Positions 16,734-25,529 of a DNA stretch of 64,000 nucleotides are shown here, in pieces. Made by a program: the position numbers and the translations under genes. Position 1 is the stretch's first letter; the number at the start of each line of letters is the position of its first letter. The notes beneath the pieces were generated by a model, which saw only the letters and a program-made list of their open reading frames with translations, did not search any database and was not told the DNA's origin. Source of the DNA: Flavobacteriales bacterium (GTDB lineage Bacteria > Bacteroidota > Bacteroidia > CAIKAF01). Location of the stretch: positions 145,317 to 209,316 of the forward strand of contig JANWKT010000013.1 of NCBI GenBank assembly GCA_025451235.1, given 5' to 3'.

Positions 16734-18850
16734 TGCGCCAATAACAGGGTTATGGTATTTAATTCTCCAATACTGGTACCTGCAGCAATGGATTGTTGTT
16801 TTACACTTCCTTTTCCTACAAGTATTACCTGAAAACCTAATTGTTCAAGAATGTAAACCGCATCTCTTGCTCCCATGCCTCTTACCTCAGGCACTTGTGT
16901 TTTATTAAAGGTGATGTCGAGGATATTCATTTGTTTTTCTGCCCTGGCCGTTTTGCAAAATGTACTGTTGGATGACCCGGAAGCAGGCACATTCATTTTT
17001 TTCAAAATGGTTTTTATATCGTTGGTATAACCGTTTTTCGAAGGTGGAGTTTGAGTTTTGACTGCTGCGATCTCATCTTTATAAAAGGCCTGGTTAATGT
17101 CGAAAGAGGATGCATAGATCTTGTCGGATACCGCTTTAAAGATCGGACCGGCCACTACGTTTCCATAATACACTCCTTCCGAGGGGGCATTTACTACCAC
17201 TATGCAAGTGTATTTTGGATTGTCGGCAGGGAAATACCCGCAGAAGGAAGCCCTGTAAGTCATTTTCCCATTCATCCCATAACCACTGCCATTGTTGGCA
17301 ATTTGTGCTGTTCCGGTTTTACCGGCAATTTGGTAGACGGATCCTTTTAGATTGGTAGCGGTTCCTCTTAGCACCACTCCTTCCATCATTCTTTTCAATG
17401 CATCCACCGTAGTTGGTTTGCACACGGCTTCTTCGATCACCACCGGTTCAAATGTTTTAATGACCTGGTTCCGATTGCGAACTTCTTTTACAAACCGCGG
17501 CTTTACCATTTTACCATTGTTGGCCACTGCATTGTACATGGTAACAATTTGAAGGGGAGTGATCAACACTTCATAGCCAAAAGCCATGGAGGGCAAACTA
17601 AATCCACTCCATAATGAATCTGTAGTATTTCTAACCAAAGGGGTTGCTTCTCCAGGTAATCCTGTATTTAACTTTTCATGGAGATGTAATTTCTTCAAAT
17701 GGTCCACAAACTTTTGTGCACTCTCATCATTCTTTCCATAATGTTGCAAAGCCATTTTAATGAAGGCCACATTGGATGATAATTCGAAAGCTTGTTGAAC
17801 GGAGATAGTTCCGTACTTATGTGAATCATGTACCGTATGGCCATAGTAGGTGATGCTTCCATCGCCGGTTGAAATAAGATCAGCAGGTTTTACATGGCCA
17901 TCATCCATTAAAGCCATAGCGGTGGCCAGCTTAAATGTAGAGCCTGGATCGGTTGCTTCGCCAATGGCATAGTTGAAACTTTCGTAATAATTCCCATCCT
18001 CATTCCTTTTTAAATTGGCAATGGCACTGATATCACCCGTAGCTACTTCCATAACGATCACGCAACCATGACTGGCCCCATGCATTTTTAACTGACGGTC
18101 TAATTCAGTGGTGGCTACTTCCTGTAATCTTGGATCAATGGTGGTAACAATATCAAATCCATCTACAGGTTCTATGGTATTGTCGTGATCCACCGGACGC
18201 CACATGCCACCGGCCAATTTTTCCATGAGTCTCAACCCTTCTTCTCCTCTTAAGTATTCATCGTAGGCCTGTTCAATTCCAAGACCTTGCACATTTTCAT
18301 TGGATTCTTTTCCAATGGTCCTGGCGGCTAAATTTCCATAGGGTTTTACCCTTTTGTATTTTTCATCTTCAATCAAACCCCCTTTATATCTTCCCATGCG
18401 GAACATAGGGAAGGTTCTTACCATTTCAACTTCTCTGCGGGTTACATTTCTTTTTATTAATAAGTATTGGTTTTTCCCTTTGCGACCCTCCTGTAAAATG
18501 GATTTGTATTGTCCCACTGTTTTATCTTTAAAAAGATTGGCCAAACAAAAACTGAGTGAATCTATATGCTTATTCCAGGTTTCAGTATTCAGCTTTTCTG
18601 CTTTCGTATCCATTCTTAGGTCATATACCGGAACAGAAATGGCCATATAGCTGGTATCTTTTGCTAAAATATTTCCACGGGTAGGTTTTACTAAAAAAGT
18701 ATCCTGACTCATGTTGTCGGCCATGGTTCTCCATTTATCTCCCTCTACAAATTGGATCTGAAATATTTTCCATACTACCGCTAATCCTACAATTACTACC
18801 AGGAGGTAGAGGATGTACATGCGCCATAATATGTCTTTCTTTTTATCCAC
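16730..18850 (-). CDS. ftsI: Septal transpeptidase FtsI (PBP3) with PASTA domain
   Basis: This class B penicillin-binding protein cross-links septal peptidoglycan. It has an N-terminal transmembrane anchor (about 10-30) and a PBP dimerisation domain. The transpeptidase domain has the three active-site motifs: STFK at 304-307, SSN at 358-360 and KTGTAQ at 511-516. A single PASTA domain ends the protein (about 645-706: VPEVRGMGARDAVYILEQLG...). Length 706 is larger than the E. coli enzyme mainly because of the PASTA domain and linker. Its start immediately adjoins the ftsL-like stop. Confidence 0.97.
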   Translation of the reverse strand: MDKKKDILWRMYILYLLVVIVGLAVVWKIFQIQFVEGDKWRTMADNMSQDTFLVKPTRGNILAKDTSYMAISVPVYDLRMDTKAEKLNTETWNKHIDSLSFCLANLFKDKTVGQYKSILQEGRKGKNQYLLIKRNVTRREVEMVRTFPMFRMGRYKGGLIEDEKYKRVKPYGNLAARTIGKESNENVQGLGIEQAYDEYLRGEEGLRLMEKLAGGMWRPVDHDNTIEPVDGFDIVTTIDPRLQEVATTELDRQLKMHGASHGCVIVMEVATGDISAIANLKRNEDGNYYESFNYAIGEATDPGSTFKLATAMALMDDGHVKPADLISTGDGSITYYGHTVHDSHKYGTISVQQAFELSSNVAFIKMALQHYGKNDESAQKFVDHLKKLHLHEKLNTGLPGEATPLVRNTTDSLWSGFSLPSMAFGYEVLITPLQIVTMYNAVANNGKMVKPRFVKEVRNRNQVIKTFEPVVIEEAVCKPTTVDALKRMMEGVVLRGTATNLKGSVYQIAGKTGTAQIANNGSGYGMNGKMTYRASFCGYFPADNPKYTCIVVVNAPSEGVYYGNVVAGPIFKAVSDKIYASSFDINQAFYKDEIAAVKTQTPPSKNGYTNDIKTILKKMNVPASGSSNSTFCKTARAEKQMNILDITFNKTQVPEVRGMGARDAVYILEQLGFQVILVGKGSVKQQSIAAGTSIGELNTITLLLAQ

Positions 18851-19270
18851 TTAATATATTTTAGTATAATCTTCTACACTTACATTAATCACTCTGGGTG
18901 GAATACTGTCTGATACCAGCATACCGGTAGGCTCCAACATTTTGGATACCTGATACTCTTTGCATTTTTCTGTTAATTCAGCTTTGAGCGAAATGAATTC
19001 GGCATGGAGCTCTTTGATCTCATTCTCGGTTTCAGTGATCTCCCTGATCTTGTTTTCTGCATAATATGCATTGGCGATATAAATGGCCAGCAACACGGCG
19101 ATGAATAGAAAGAAAGGCAGGTTTTTCAGAAAATATTCTTTCTGTAAAAACTCGCCATTCAATAAAAAGAGAACCGAGAACCGACGTTTTTTCTTAGGCT
19201 TTGCAGCCTGGGGAGCTTCATCGCTTCCGTCGATAATGATCTCTTTTACTGTATTTTTTTCTTTACTCAT
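18851..19270 (-). CDS. ftsL: FtsL-like division protein
   Basis: The 139-residue product has a basic cytoplasmic N-terminus, one transmembrane helix (about 47-67) and a short heptad-rich extracytoplasmic stretch (NKIREITETENEIKELHAE...) that should form a coiled coil. Sequence similarity alone would not identify it. The topology and the position between rsmH and ftsI are those of FtsL, and homologues in Bacteroidota are annotated as FtsL-like. It probably pairs with a FtsB-like partner and FtsQ. The hairpin at 19302-19337 separates it from rsmH. Confidence 0.85.
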   Translation of the reverse strand: MSKEKNTVKEIIIDGSDEAPQAAKPKKKRRFSVLFLLNGEFLQKEYFLKNLPFFLFIAVLLAIYIANAYYAENKIREITETENEIKELHAEFISLKAELTEKCKEYQVSKMLEPTGMLVSDSIPPRVINVSVEDYTKIY

Positions 19271-19301
19271 TTGTGCCGGTACTATTTATTGTTGGTTTAA
19301 T

Positions 19302-19337
19302 TTGCTATCCCCCCGGCAAAGCCGGGAGGATAAGCAA
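19302..19337. repeat. Hairpin between rsmH and ftsL
   Basis: TTGCTATCCCCCCGGC (19302-19317) and GCCGGGAGGATAAGCAA (19321-19337) form a stem of about 16 bp with a three-base loop, one bulge and one mismatch. No T-run follows on the minus strand. It is the third palindromic insertion within the dcw operon and may modulate read-through or mRNA stability. Confidence 0.7.
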
Positions 19338-19367
19338 CCGTTTAACCAAAATCATTGATAAGAACAA

Positions 19368-20288
19368 TTATATTTTGATCCCTATCCTCAGTTTTGCACT
19401 TCGGCTTCGGGGATTTGTTTCTATTTCCTTTTCATCAGGCACGATGGGTTTTACTGTAAGCGATCGAATGGGTGAAATAATATTCCCATATAGATCCTTT
19501 TCCAAGTGCCCTTCCAGGTTTCCACTCCTAAAAAAATTCTTCACCAATCTATCTTCCAAACTATGGTAACTCATAATGACTATTCTTCCTCCTGGTTTCA
19601 AGACCCTGATGCTGGATGCCAGCAATATCTTTAATGCTTCCAGCTCATCATTCACTTCTATTCTGATCGCCTGAAAGAGCTGAACCATCAATGCTTTTTC
19701 TAAATGCGGCTTGGTAACTCCACTCAATGCTTTTTTTAAATCAGATGGAGTAACGATGGGCTCAATGCTTCTTGCTTTCACTATTTTCGAAGCCAACAAC
19801 CTTGAGTTGTGAAGTTCGCCGAATAGGTACAACACACTCGCCAGTTCTTTCTCCTCATACTCATTCAACACGGTTTGTGCATTTAGCTTGGCCGATTTAT
19901 CCATGCGCATATCCAACGGCTCATCGAACCTGATGGAGAATCCTCTATAACCTGCGTCAAACTGATGACTTGAAACACCCAGGTCGGCAAGAATTCCATC
20001 AATGGGAATTAGATTTTGTATATAACTTTCAAAGAACCTATAATTAGTTTTTATCAATGTCAATCTTCGATCCTCTATTTTATTTGCTATTGCCTCTTCA
20101 TCCTGATCGAAAGCGTATAACTTGCCTTTTTCTGTTAGTCTTTTCAATATTTCCGCCGAATGCCCACCACCTCCATACGTCACATCCGCATATACTCCGT
20201 CCAGGTTGGTTATTAAACCATCCACAGTTTGTTGCAATAGGACGGGGATGTGATACTTATTATCCGTGTCCTCGTGCCTGTTAATCAT
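19368..20288 (-). CDS. rsmH: 16S rRNA m4C1402 methyltransferase RsmH
   Basis: RsmH (MraW) N4-methylates C1402 of 16S rRNA using S-adenosylmethionine. The SAM-binding motif DVTYGGGGHSAEIL lies at about 35-48. DLGVSSHQFD (about 100) and GFSIRFDEPLDMRM (about 115-128) are typical, and the C-terminal MSYHSLEDRLVKNFF is the family signature. Length 306 is normal. The gene overlaps the mraZ stop by 8 bases, as often in dcw clusters. Confidence 0.98.
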   Translation of the reverse strand: MINRHEDTDNKYHIPVLLQQTVDGLITNLDGVYADVTYGGGGHSAEILKRLTEKGKLYAFDQDEEAIANKIEDRRLTLIKTNYRFFESYIQNLIPIDGILADLGVSSHQFDAGYRGFSIRFDEPLDMRMDKSAKLNAQTVLNEYEEKELASVLYLFGELHNSRLLASKIVKARSIEPIVTPSDLKKALSGVTKPHLEKALMVQLFQAIRIEVNDELEALKILLASSIRVLKPGGRIVIMSYHSLEDRLVKNFFRSGNLEGHLEKDLYGNIISPIRSLTVKPIVPDEKEIETNPRSRSAKLRIGIKI

Positions 20289-20757
20289 TCTCCGATTCTA
20301 AATTCAGATCGATTTCACCCATTACTTTTTCGGCCAGCTTGGCGAAGTCTTCAGCGCTTACATTCATTGTTTGCTCGTAAGCTTGTTTACTCCAGAGTTC
20401 TATTTTTCTTCCGTTGGCTGTGAAGTAGAGATCAGCTTCGATCTTTGCATACTTCTGCAACTCTTTCGGAATCAATAGTCGACCCGCTGCGTCGAGTGCT
20501 ACCAGGGTGGCACCGTTGTTAAAGAGCCTTATAAACTGCCGGTTCTCGGCTTTAAAGGGATTGAGAGCATTAATTTTTTTGCTGATGGCGTCCCACTCTT
20601 TCTTGGGATAAAGAACCAAACACTCTTCAAAGCCCCTGTTGATGACAAATTCTTCCTGCCCCTCTTCACCCAGCTGTTTTCTAAAAGGTGCAGGGAACAT
20701 TACCCGCCCTTTAGCATCCAGCTTTCCGGTGTATTCTCCAATAAAATGCGCCATCAT
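20281..20757 (-). CDS. mraZ: Transcriptional regulator MraZ
   Basis: MraZ is a DNA-binding protein of the AbrB/SpoVT fold that regulates its own dcw operon. Two tandem MraZ repeats are visible, each with the D.KGR/DAAGR signature: GKLDAKGRVMFPA (13-25) and VALDAAGRLLIPKEL (about 87-101). Length 158 is typical. Four direct repeats expected to bind it lie immediately upstream at 20789-20824. Two ATG codons in tandem begin the frame; either could serve. It is the first gene of the operon. Confidence 0.97.
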   Translation of the reverse strand: MMAHFIGEYTGKLDAKGRVMFPAPFRKQLGEEGQEEFVINRGFEECLVLYPKKEWDAISKKINALNPFKAENRQFIRLFNNGATLVALDAAGRLLIPKELQKYAKIEADLYFTANGRKIELWSKQAYEQTMNVSAEDFAKLAEKVMGEIDLNLESEND

Positions 20758-20771
20758 GAAAATTTTCGTTT

Positions 20772-20801
20772 CAAAAGTATATAAGATTTACCACTTTACA
20801 A
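20772..20801 (-). promoter_or_regulatory. Probable dcw operon promoter
   Basis: On the minus strand TTG (20801-20799) and TACTTTTG (20779-20772) are separated by exactly 19 bases. They match the Bacteroidota sigma-A pattern TTG-N19-TAnnTTTG. Transcription would begin about 10 bases before the mraZ ATG, leaving a very short leader. The -33 TTG lies inside the third repeat of the MraZ operator. Confidence 0.7.
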
Positions 20802-20824
20802 CACTATTTCCCACAATCTACCAC
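20789..20824 (-). promoter_or_regulatory. Probable MraZ operator: four boxes at 10-bp spacing
   Basis: Read on the minus strand, the boxes are GTGGTA (20824-20819), GTGGGA (20814-20809), GTGTTG (20804-20799) and GTGGTA (20794-20789), each starting exactly 10 bases after the last. E. coli MraZ binds TGGGN repeats separated by 5 bases, the same 10-base period. The overlap with the -33 element suggests autorepression. The third box is the most degenerate, perhaps because it also serves as -33. Confidence 0.75.
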
Positions 20825-21185
20825 TTTGTTTAAAAGTATAACTTATGAACAGGTTTTTTTATTGTATTTGACGGGTATTTCAGCGTGTATACTTTGCTAA
20901 TCCTAGGAAAATGGCCATTTTCGATATTAACAATACATAAAATATTAATAATCAATATGATATATTGATTTTAGATTATTGATCGATCTCAATGAAATTA
21001 ATTTACTGAATTCTAGATATTTACATGGAGTCTTTTTCGTGTCTTCCTTGCTGGGAAAGGATAGTGACAACACCATGGGCAGCGCCATGGATAAGTAGTT
21101 GCTGAACCTATTGCCTAGCCTGCGGTTGTCCCGCTTGCCAGGGACGGAAAGAATTTTGGATTTGTGGTAGAAGGTGGGAGGGAGG
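20825..21185. other. AT-rich intergenic region upstream of the dcw operon
   Basis: Beyond the MraZ boxes I see no gene. The stretch 20870-21000 is AT-rich. A 94-codon minus-strand frame (20945-21229) has no signal, domain or codon pattern that suggests a protein. Confidence 0.6.
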
Positions 21186-21662
21186 TTATTTCTTTTTATA
21201 GGTGCCGGCAAACGGACATTCCTCCCCATGGTACGCCAGGCAATTGGTGTCTTCGTCGATCTCTATGGTCTTTTTTCCATCGAATTTAAACCGGATGCCA
21301 CAAAGCTCCATTTCGTACCATTTCTCAAATACGGCCAGACCATCATTTATGTTTGCAACCCCTTCCATTTCACCGGTGCACATATCTTCACCAGCAGTGG
21401 TAAGCTTAAAAGTAAAGGTCAGCGAAGAGTCAGAATATTCCGAAATGATCAGCGTACCCATCTTATTTTTATAGGTTCCAATACAGTTAGTATTCCAGTT
21501 TCCTGGGGATGTATTTGTACCAACTGTCTTAGGCGTATGCATGTTTGCTGGTATGGATGTGTCGATGTCCTTGGAAGGATCAGTTTTTACCGGCTCACTT
21601 GTTTTACCACATGCTGTAAATATAAGCGCAGTAATACTTAAGATTAGAAATGCTTTTGTCAT
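21186..21662 (-). CDS. Hypothetical lipoprotein
   Basis: The 158-residue product starts with a lipoprotein signal peptide, MTKAFLILSITALIFTAC, with Cys at 18 following FTA. A Thr/Pro/Ser-rich linker (20-50) precedes a compact domain with several Cys residues and beta-strand-like pattern (GTYKNKMGTLIISEYSDSSLTFTFKL...). It resembles small calycin or lipocalin-like lipoproteins only in general shape; I do not recognise the family. It lies 7 bases after the cupin gene on the same strand, so the two are probably co-transcribed. Confidence 0.75.
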   Translation of the reverse strand: MTKAFLILSITALIFTACGKTSEPVKTDPSKDIDTSIPANMHTPKTVGTNTSPGNWNTNCIGTYKNKMGTLIISEYSDSSLTFTFKLTTAGEDMCTGEMEGVANINDGLAVFEKWYEMELCGIRFKFDGKKTIEIDEDTNCLAYHGEECPFAGTYKKK

Positions 21663-21669
21663 GAATGGC

Positions 21670-22161
21670 TTATAGGGTTTCCATCAAAGTATATTTAATG
21701 ATTGCTTCCTTGTGTTGAGGAAACATAGTGATCAGCTCGTTCCGATCCGCCATTTCTAGATCTGAAAATTCAAATCCGGGTGATACCATACAACTTACCA
21801 AAACAAATGAATTGGATTGCATTACCCTGGCGCCGAACCAGGTATTTTTAGGAATGAGCACGGATAGTTCTTCGCCTTCCCCGGGTCCACAAACTCGTAT
21901 GGACCAATTGCCCTGCTCATCTATTAAATATAAAGTAACCGGTGCCCCCACATGGTAATACCAGATCTCATCTGATTTTAGCTTATGGCAAAATGATTTG
22001 GTTTCTGAATCCAATAAATAATAAATGGAAGTGGAGGAAGCCCTCTGTTGATCTCCAGAAGAAGAGGGGATGATATGGGTGCTTTTATAGATCTCTCTAT
22101 AATATCCTCCTTCGGGATGTACTTGTAGTTCCAACCGGTTGATCCACTCATTTTTTTCCAT
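21670..22161 (-). CDS. Cupin, DUF985 family
   Basis: The 163-residue product has the DUF985 (Cupin_5) pattern: HPEGGYYREIY near residue 17, a STSIYYLL strand, the FCHKLKSDEIWYYHVGAP core motif, and a final FVLVSCMVSPGFEFSDLE. The last is the characteristic G(C)V.PGF.F.DF.la stretch. Members are single-domain cupins of uncertain function, some suggested to bind sugar nucleotides or metal. It heads a two-gene unit with the lipoprotein and is separated from the gene upstream by a strong hairpin terminator. Confidence 0.88.
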   Translation of the reverse strand: MEKNEWINRLELQVHPEGGYYREIYKSTHIIPSSSGDQQRASSTSIYYLLDSETKSFCHKLKSDEIWYYHVGAPVTLYLIDEQGNWSIRVCGPGEGEELSVLIPKNTWFGARVMQSNSFVLVSCMVSPGFEFSDLEMADRNELITMFPQHKEAIIKYTLMETL

Positions 22162-22236
22162 AAGGGTTGCCTGGTTTATTCAAGAGGTTAAATGGTAGTA
22201 TAAATATAATCATTTTTTTATTGGAGCATAAAAAAA

Positions 22237-22282
22237 GCCGGAAGACCCTGTCCCGATAACTATTGGGACAGGGTCTTCCGGC
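22237..22282 (-). terminator. Strong bidirectional hairpin terminator
   Basis: GCCGGAAGACCCTGTCCC (22237-22254) pairs perfectly with 22265-22282, an 18-bp stem with a 10-base loop. A-rich sequence lies on the left (T-run on the minus strand) and TTTTT on the right. It ends the three-gene unit that finishes at 22304. The loop and inner stem resemble the common Bacteroidota TCCCGATA-type palindrome, so it may be a repeat used as a terminator. Confidence 0.88.
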
Positions 22283-22303
22283 TTTTTAAAAAAGAAAATG
22301 ATC

Positions 22304-24094
22304 TTATTTTTTAAGGATGATCTTTTTAGTTAACTGCTCGGAACCCTTGTTCAATTTAACCATATAGATCCCATTTGCTAAGTGCATCATGTCGATATGC
22401 GCATTGGCACTTAACTGGTTTTTGTTAATGACCACTTTACCGGTAAGGTCCATGATCTGTATTGAATAATTATCTATTTCCGAACTAATGTTCAATATTC
22501 CTGAAGTGGGATTTGGATAAATAGATACATCCCATCCATTTTCATTTTCAACCGCATTTAATAAAATAATGTCTTCTATTTTACGAGGTACGATCTGGTA
22601 ACCATCCGTAAAAGGAGGAGTGGTGGTACTGGCAAATTGTGAGCCTATCCCGATTACATCGAACGGAACAGCAGGTGCCGGCATCGGTATAGCAGTGGTA
22701 TTTCTTTCGATACGAACCTGGAAGGTGGTTATTCCATCGGTTGCATCTACAGTGAATCCATTTGTATTATTGGTCCATTGCGACGGAGTTACCAATGTAA
22801 GTCCATTGATACGGATCATTTCTCCCTCGGTACTTTCGTTCAAGGTGGTAACTACTAATGGATTTGGAATTGGATTTCCTGTGCTGATCAATAAAACGGA
22901 ATCTAAAAATGCCATTTGTGACAACCCTCTGAAGGTAGTGACTTCTCCATATACAACTACAGAATCTCCTTCAGTAACCGTATATCCAAATGTATTGGTG
23001 GGAGAAAAAATATTCATACCAGCTGTAGCGTCATTGATGAAAAAAGAAAAACCTGTTGTGCGGAAATTTACACCATAAACAGTTCCACCTACTCCGCAAA
23101 GTACTGTCATGGAATCGGGCTGACCCTGTGTGTTGGCACCTCGTACTTGAGCAATGGAATAAAATGGTAAACCGGGATTCCATGGTTGATCGCTTGCATT
23201 GATGGTAAGGGTATACAATGTATCAGGACCGAGATCCAATGCTCCACTCGGATTTCTTAATGCAAAGATGATGGTTTCAGCACCTTCCTGGGTAATATCA
23301 TCGGTGATAGTTACGTTTAATGAAGCAGTTGTAACATTGTTGGGGAAATTCACCGTTTGCGTGGTATAGTTATTTACATCCGCAGCTGAACCTGTTCCAC
23401 CCACCAATACAACATCTACATCAAGTGAAGCATTTACAGGAGTATTTAAATAAATAGGAATGTTGGCAATCGCACCTTCATTGAAAGTTCCGGAAGGTTG
23501 AGTAAAATTAACCAAGGTATCGGAGGCAGCACCACAGGAAGTCATCGTATGTGATCCTAGATTGGCCAAGTTATCCTGAGGAAAAACATCCCATTGTGTT
23601 GCACCCGCAGTCCAACTGGTAGTTCCTTGTTGTATCCCTACCATGCGAACCAGTGTAAATTCACTGGTGGCTCCGGTTCCAACCGGCCAGTTCGTTCCCG
23701 GATCAACTCCCAACTCTCCAATCACATCCAACAAAACACCGTTATGTACTAAATGCAATACATCATCCCCGTTATAAAATGTAATGGTATGAAGTGTATC
23801 GGATAATGAAGTAATACCCACTACCGCCGAAGGGTTACCTGCAATATAAACTCCACCGGCAGGAAGAGTTCCTGATAGTACAAGTGAATCCTGGTAAGAA
23901 GGACTTCCATTATTCGACCGGTATACTACATAACCTGTAAGATTAATGGCGGAAAGAGTAGGATTATAGATCTCTATAGCCTTATTGTTGCTGGTACCTT
24001 CTATATATTCCGAGAAAAATAAATCAGTACAAGGTTGAGAAAAAAGGAACATCATTTGTGCTGCTCCAAAAACGGTAAGTAAAATCTTTTTCAT
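22304..24094 (-). CDS. Secreted lamin-tail / Calx-beta protein with T9SS sorting domain
   Basis: The 596-residue product begins with a signal peptide (MKKILLTVFGAAQMMFLFSQ). Next is a lamin-tail domain (LFFSEYIEGTSNNKAIEIYNPT...NLTGYVVYR), then a Calx-beta-like segment (NFTQPSGTFNEG...ITDDITQEGAETIIFAL), then an OB-like region with DUF5689 character (AQVRGANTQGQPDSMTVLCGVV-type start). A type A T9SS sorting domain ends it (YPNPTSGILNISS...NGIYMVKLN...KKIILKK). It should be secreted by T9SS. I chose the ATG at 24094, 7 bases after the nuclease stop; the longer frame to 24151 overlaps that gene. Catalytic function is not apparent. Confidence 0.85.
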   Translation of the reverse strand: MKKILLTVFGAAQMMFLFSQPCTDLFFSEYIEGTSNNKAIEIYNPTLSAINLTGYVVYRSNNGSPSYQDSLVLSGTLPAGGVYIAGNPSAVVGITSLSDTLHTITFYNGDDVLHLVHNGVLLDVIGELGVDPGTNWPVGTGATSEFTLVRMVGIQQGTTSWTAGATQWDVFPQDNLANLGSHTMTSCGAASDTLVNFTQPSGTFNEGAIANIPIYLNTPVNASLDVDVVLVGGTGSAADVNNYTTQTVNFPNNVTTASLNVTITDDITQEGAETIIFALRNPSGALDLGPDTLYTLTINASDQPWNPGLPFYSIAQVRGANTQGQPDSMTVLCGVGGTVYGVNFRTTGFSFFINDATAGMNIFSPTNTFGYTVTEGDSVVVYGEVTTFRGLSQMAFLDSVLLISTGNPIPNPLVVTTLNESTEGEMIRINGLTLVTPSQWTNNTNGFTVDATDGITTFQVRIERNTTAIPMPAPAVPFDVIGIGSQFASTTTPPFTDGYQIVPRKIEDIILLNAVENENGWDVSIYPNPTSGILNISSEIDNYSIQIMDLTGKVVINKNQLSANAHIDMMHLANGIYMVKLNKGSEQLTKKIILKK

Positions 24095-24101
24095 GTTATC
24101 T

Positions 24102-25517
24102 TTAATTTTGAACGATGATTTTTTGAATGAATATTTCTTTATCCGATTCAATCTTTAGTAAAAAAACGCCGCAATATACGTCTGAAAGGTCTATACTAAA
24201 AGGATTGTTCGTTAACTGTTGATTAATTCTTATCTTCTTAATGATTCTTCCATTCATCTCTATGAGGCTAACTGTTGTACTTTCAGCTATATAGTCGGCA
24301 TTTATATTTATATGACCTTGCGCTGGGTTTGGATAAACACGGATATTCATGCTTGTTTCATTCTCGGTTCCCACTGTGGTATAGCATCCAGGGAATCTGA
24401 TCAGTTGGTACCAGTTGATACAATTGACCCAGTCAGGATAATCAGTAAAAGGATTTCGATTCCCCTGCAGGAAATAAATATATTCGGATTTTGCTTTTTC
24501 AGGCCCACTGGGCGGGTCGGCAAAATGCCAGTCAAGTAATACATCCACATCCTGATTGGGTCCTACAGCTGCTAAGTTAGCAATGGCCCAATTGCTTCCA
24601 CCAGTTCCATCCCAAGCAACCATTTCATAGAACATGGCTCGTGCAACATCGCCTTTTATATGTTCTGCCGGTTCGAAAACGATCCCACCCAGACTATCAT
24701 ATCCCACTTTACAATCCATAAAAGTATAGGTAGGGGTGATTACTTCTCCAACAGGATGATTGCTTCTTGGGGTATTCGCATTGGAAAGATTGGTCAACAA
24801 TAAATTATGATAATCTGCTGCCTCAGGGTCATCGGTAGTCGCATCCGATGGCATCCAGCTTCGTGCTAGGCAATGCTCCCGGCTAAAATCAGTTGCAGTA
24901 AAGCTAAAAGGCGCATAATATTGTGTAACCAATCCCGAATACTCACATTCCACCAACTTTTTTCCGCCAACAGTATCTCTTTCAAATACGGCCGGAATAA
25001 TGTTATCATCATAGTCGTAATAGTCGATATGAGTATGGGTTGATTGAAGTAAATTGTGTAAGTCGGAAATAAAACCGGATGCATTTTGGTCGATACCCAG
25101 GTAATAATTCCCTATCTGGTTATCCGGTGTAGAAACGGTGGCGGTTAATGGGTTCGATTGCAAGTAATCAATAGAAGCTCCTGAACCGTTGTAGGCAAAA
25201 ATGGTAAAGTAGTAGGTTGTATTGGCAGACACTTCTTTTATTTGAGCAAAGGTGGCTGAAGAAACAGAAAATATTTTTGCATTGGCTATTCCTCCTCCTT
25301 TTTGGTATTCGGTCCCATCCACAGGAGTCGCTATAAAAGGTGTTGTGCTTCGGAATACAATATATCCATCCGATGCTGATCCTGTAAAACCAATGTTAAA
25401 ACTATATGGTTTTATATTGGAGGAAACAAAATTGGTAGGCTGATTTATTGGCTCCTGTGCCGATAAAGGGGTTGAAATAAATATTCCCAGAAGGATATGC
25501 AAATAATATTTGATCAT
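24102..25517 (-). CDS. Secreted endonuclease I with FnIII and T9SS domains
   Basis: The 471-residue product has a signal peptide (1-20), a fibronectin-III-like domain (about 25-130) and an endonuclease I (EndA/NucM) domain (about 135-385). The nuclease motifs are DLHNLL, the active-site FSREHCLARSWMP near 212, ADYHNLLLTN, GDVARAMFYE and FTDYPDWVN. A T9SS sorting domain follows (VYPNPAQGHINI...). Family members are metal-dependent enzymes that cut DNA and RNA non-specifically at a REH-W motif. It lies between the lamin-tail gene and the exonuclease/phosphatase-family gene in one apparent operon, opposite a TonB receptor. Confidence 0.92.
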   Translation of the reverse strand: MIKYYLHILLGIFISTPLSAQEPINQPTNFVSSNIKPYSFNIGFTGSASDGYIVFRSTTPFIATPVDGTEYQKGGGIANAKIFSVSSATFAQIKEVSANTTYYFTIFAYNGSGASIDYLQSNPLTATVSTPDNQIGNYYLGIDQNASGFISDLHNLLQSTHTHIDYYDYDDNIIPAVFERDTVGGKKLVECEYSGLVTQYYAPFSFTATDFSREHCLARSWMPSDATTDDPEAADYHNLLLTNLSNANTPRSNHPVGEVITPTYTFMDCKVGYDSLGGIVFEPAEHIKGDVARAMFYEMVAWDGTGGSNWAIANLAAVGPNQDVDVLLDWHFADPPSGPEKAKSEYIYFLQGNRNPFTDYPDWVNCINWYQLIRFPGCYTTVGTENETSMNIRVYPNPAQGHININADYIAESTTVSLIEMNGRIIKKIRINQQLTNNPFSIDLSDVYCGVFLLKIESDKEIFIQKIIVQN

Positions 25518-25529
25518 CAGAGATCAAAT

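Noticed and set aside
20945-21229. 94-codon frame on the minus strand upstream of mraZ
   Set aside because: Low-complexity AT-rich composition, no recognisable domain, and it overlaps the end of the lipoprotein gene.
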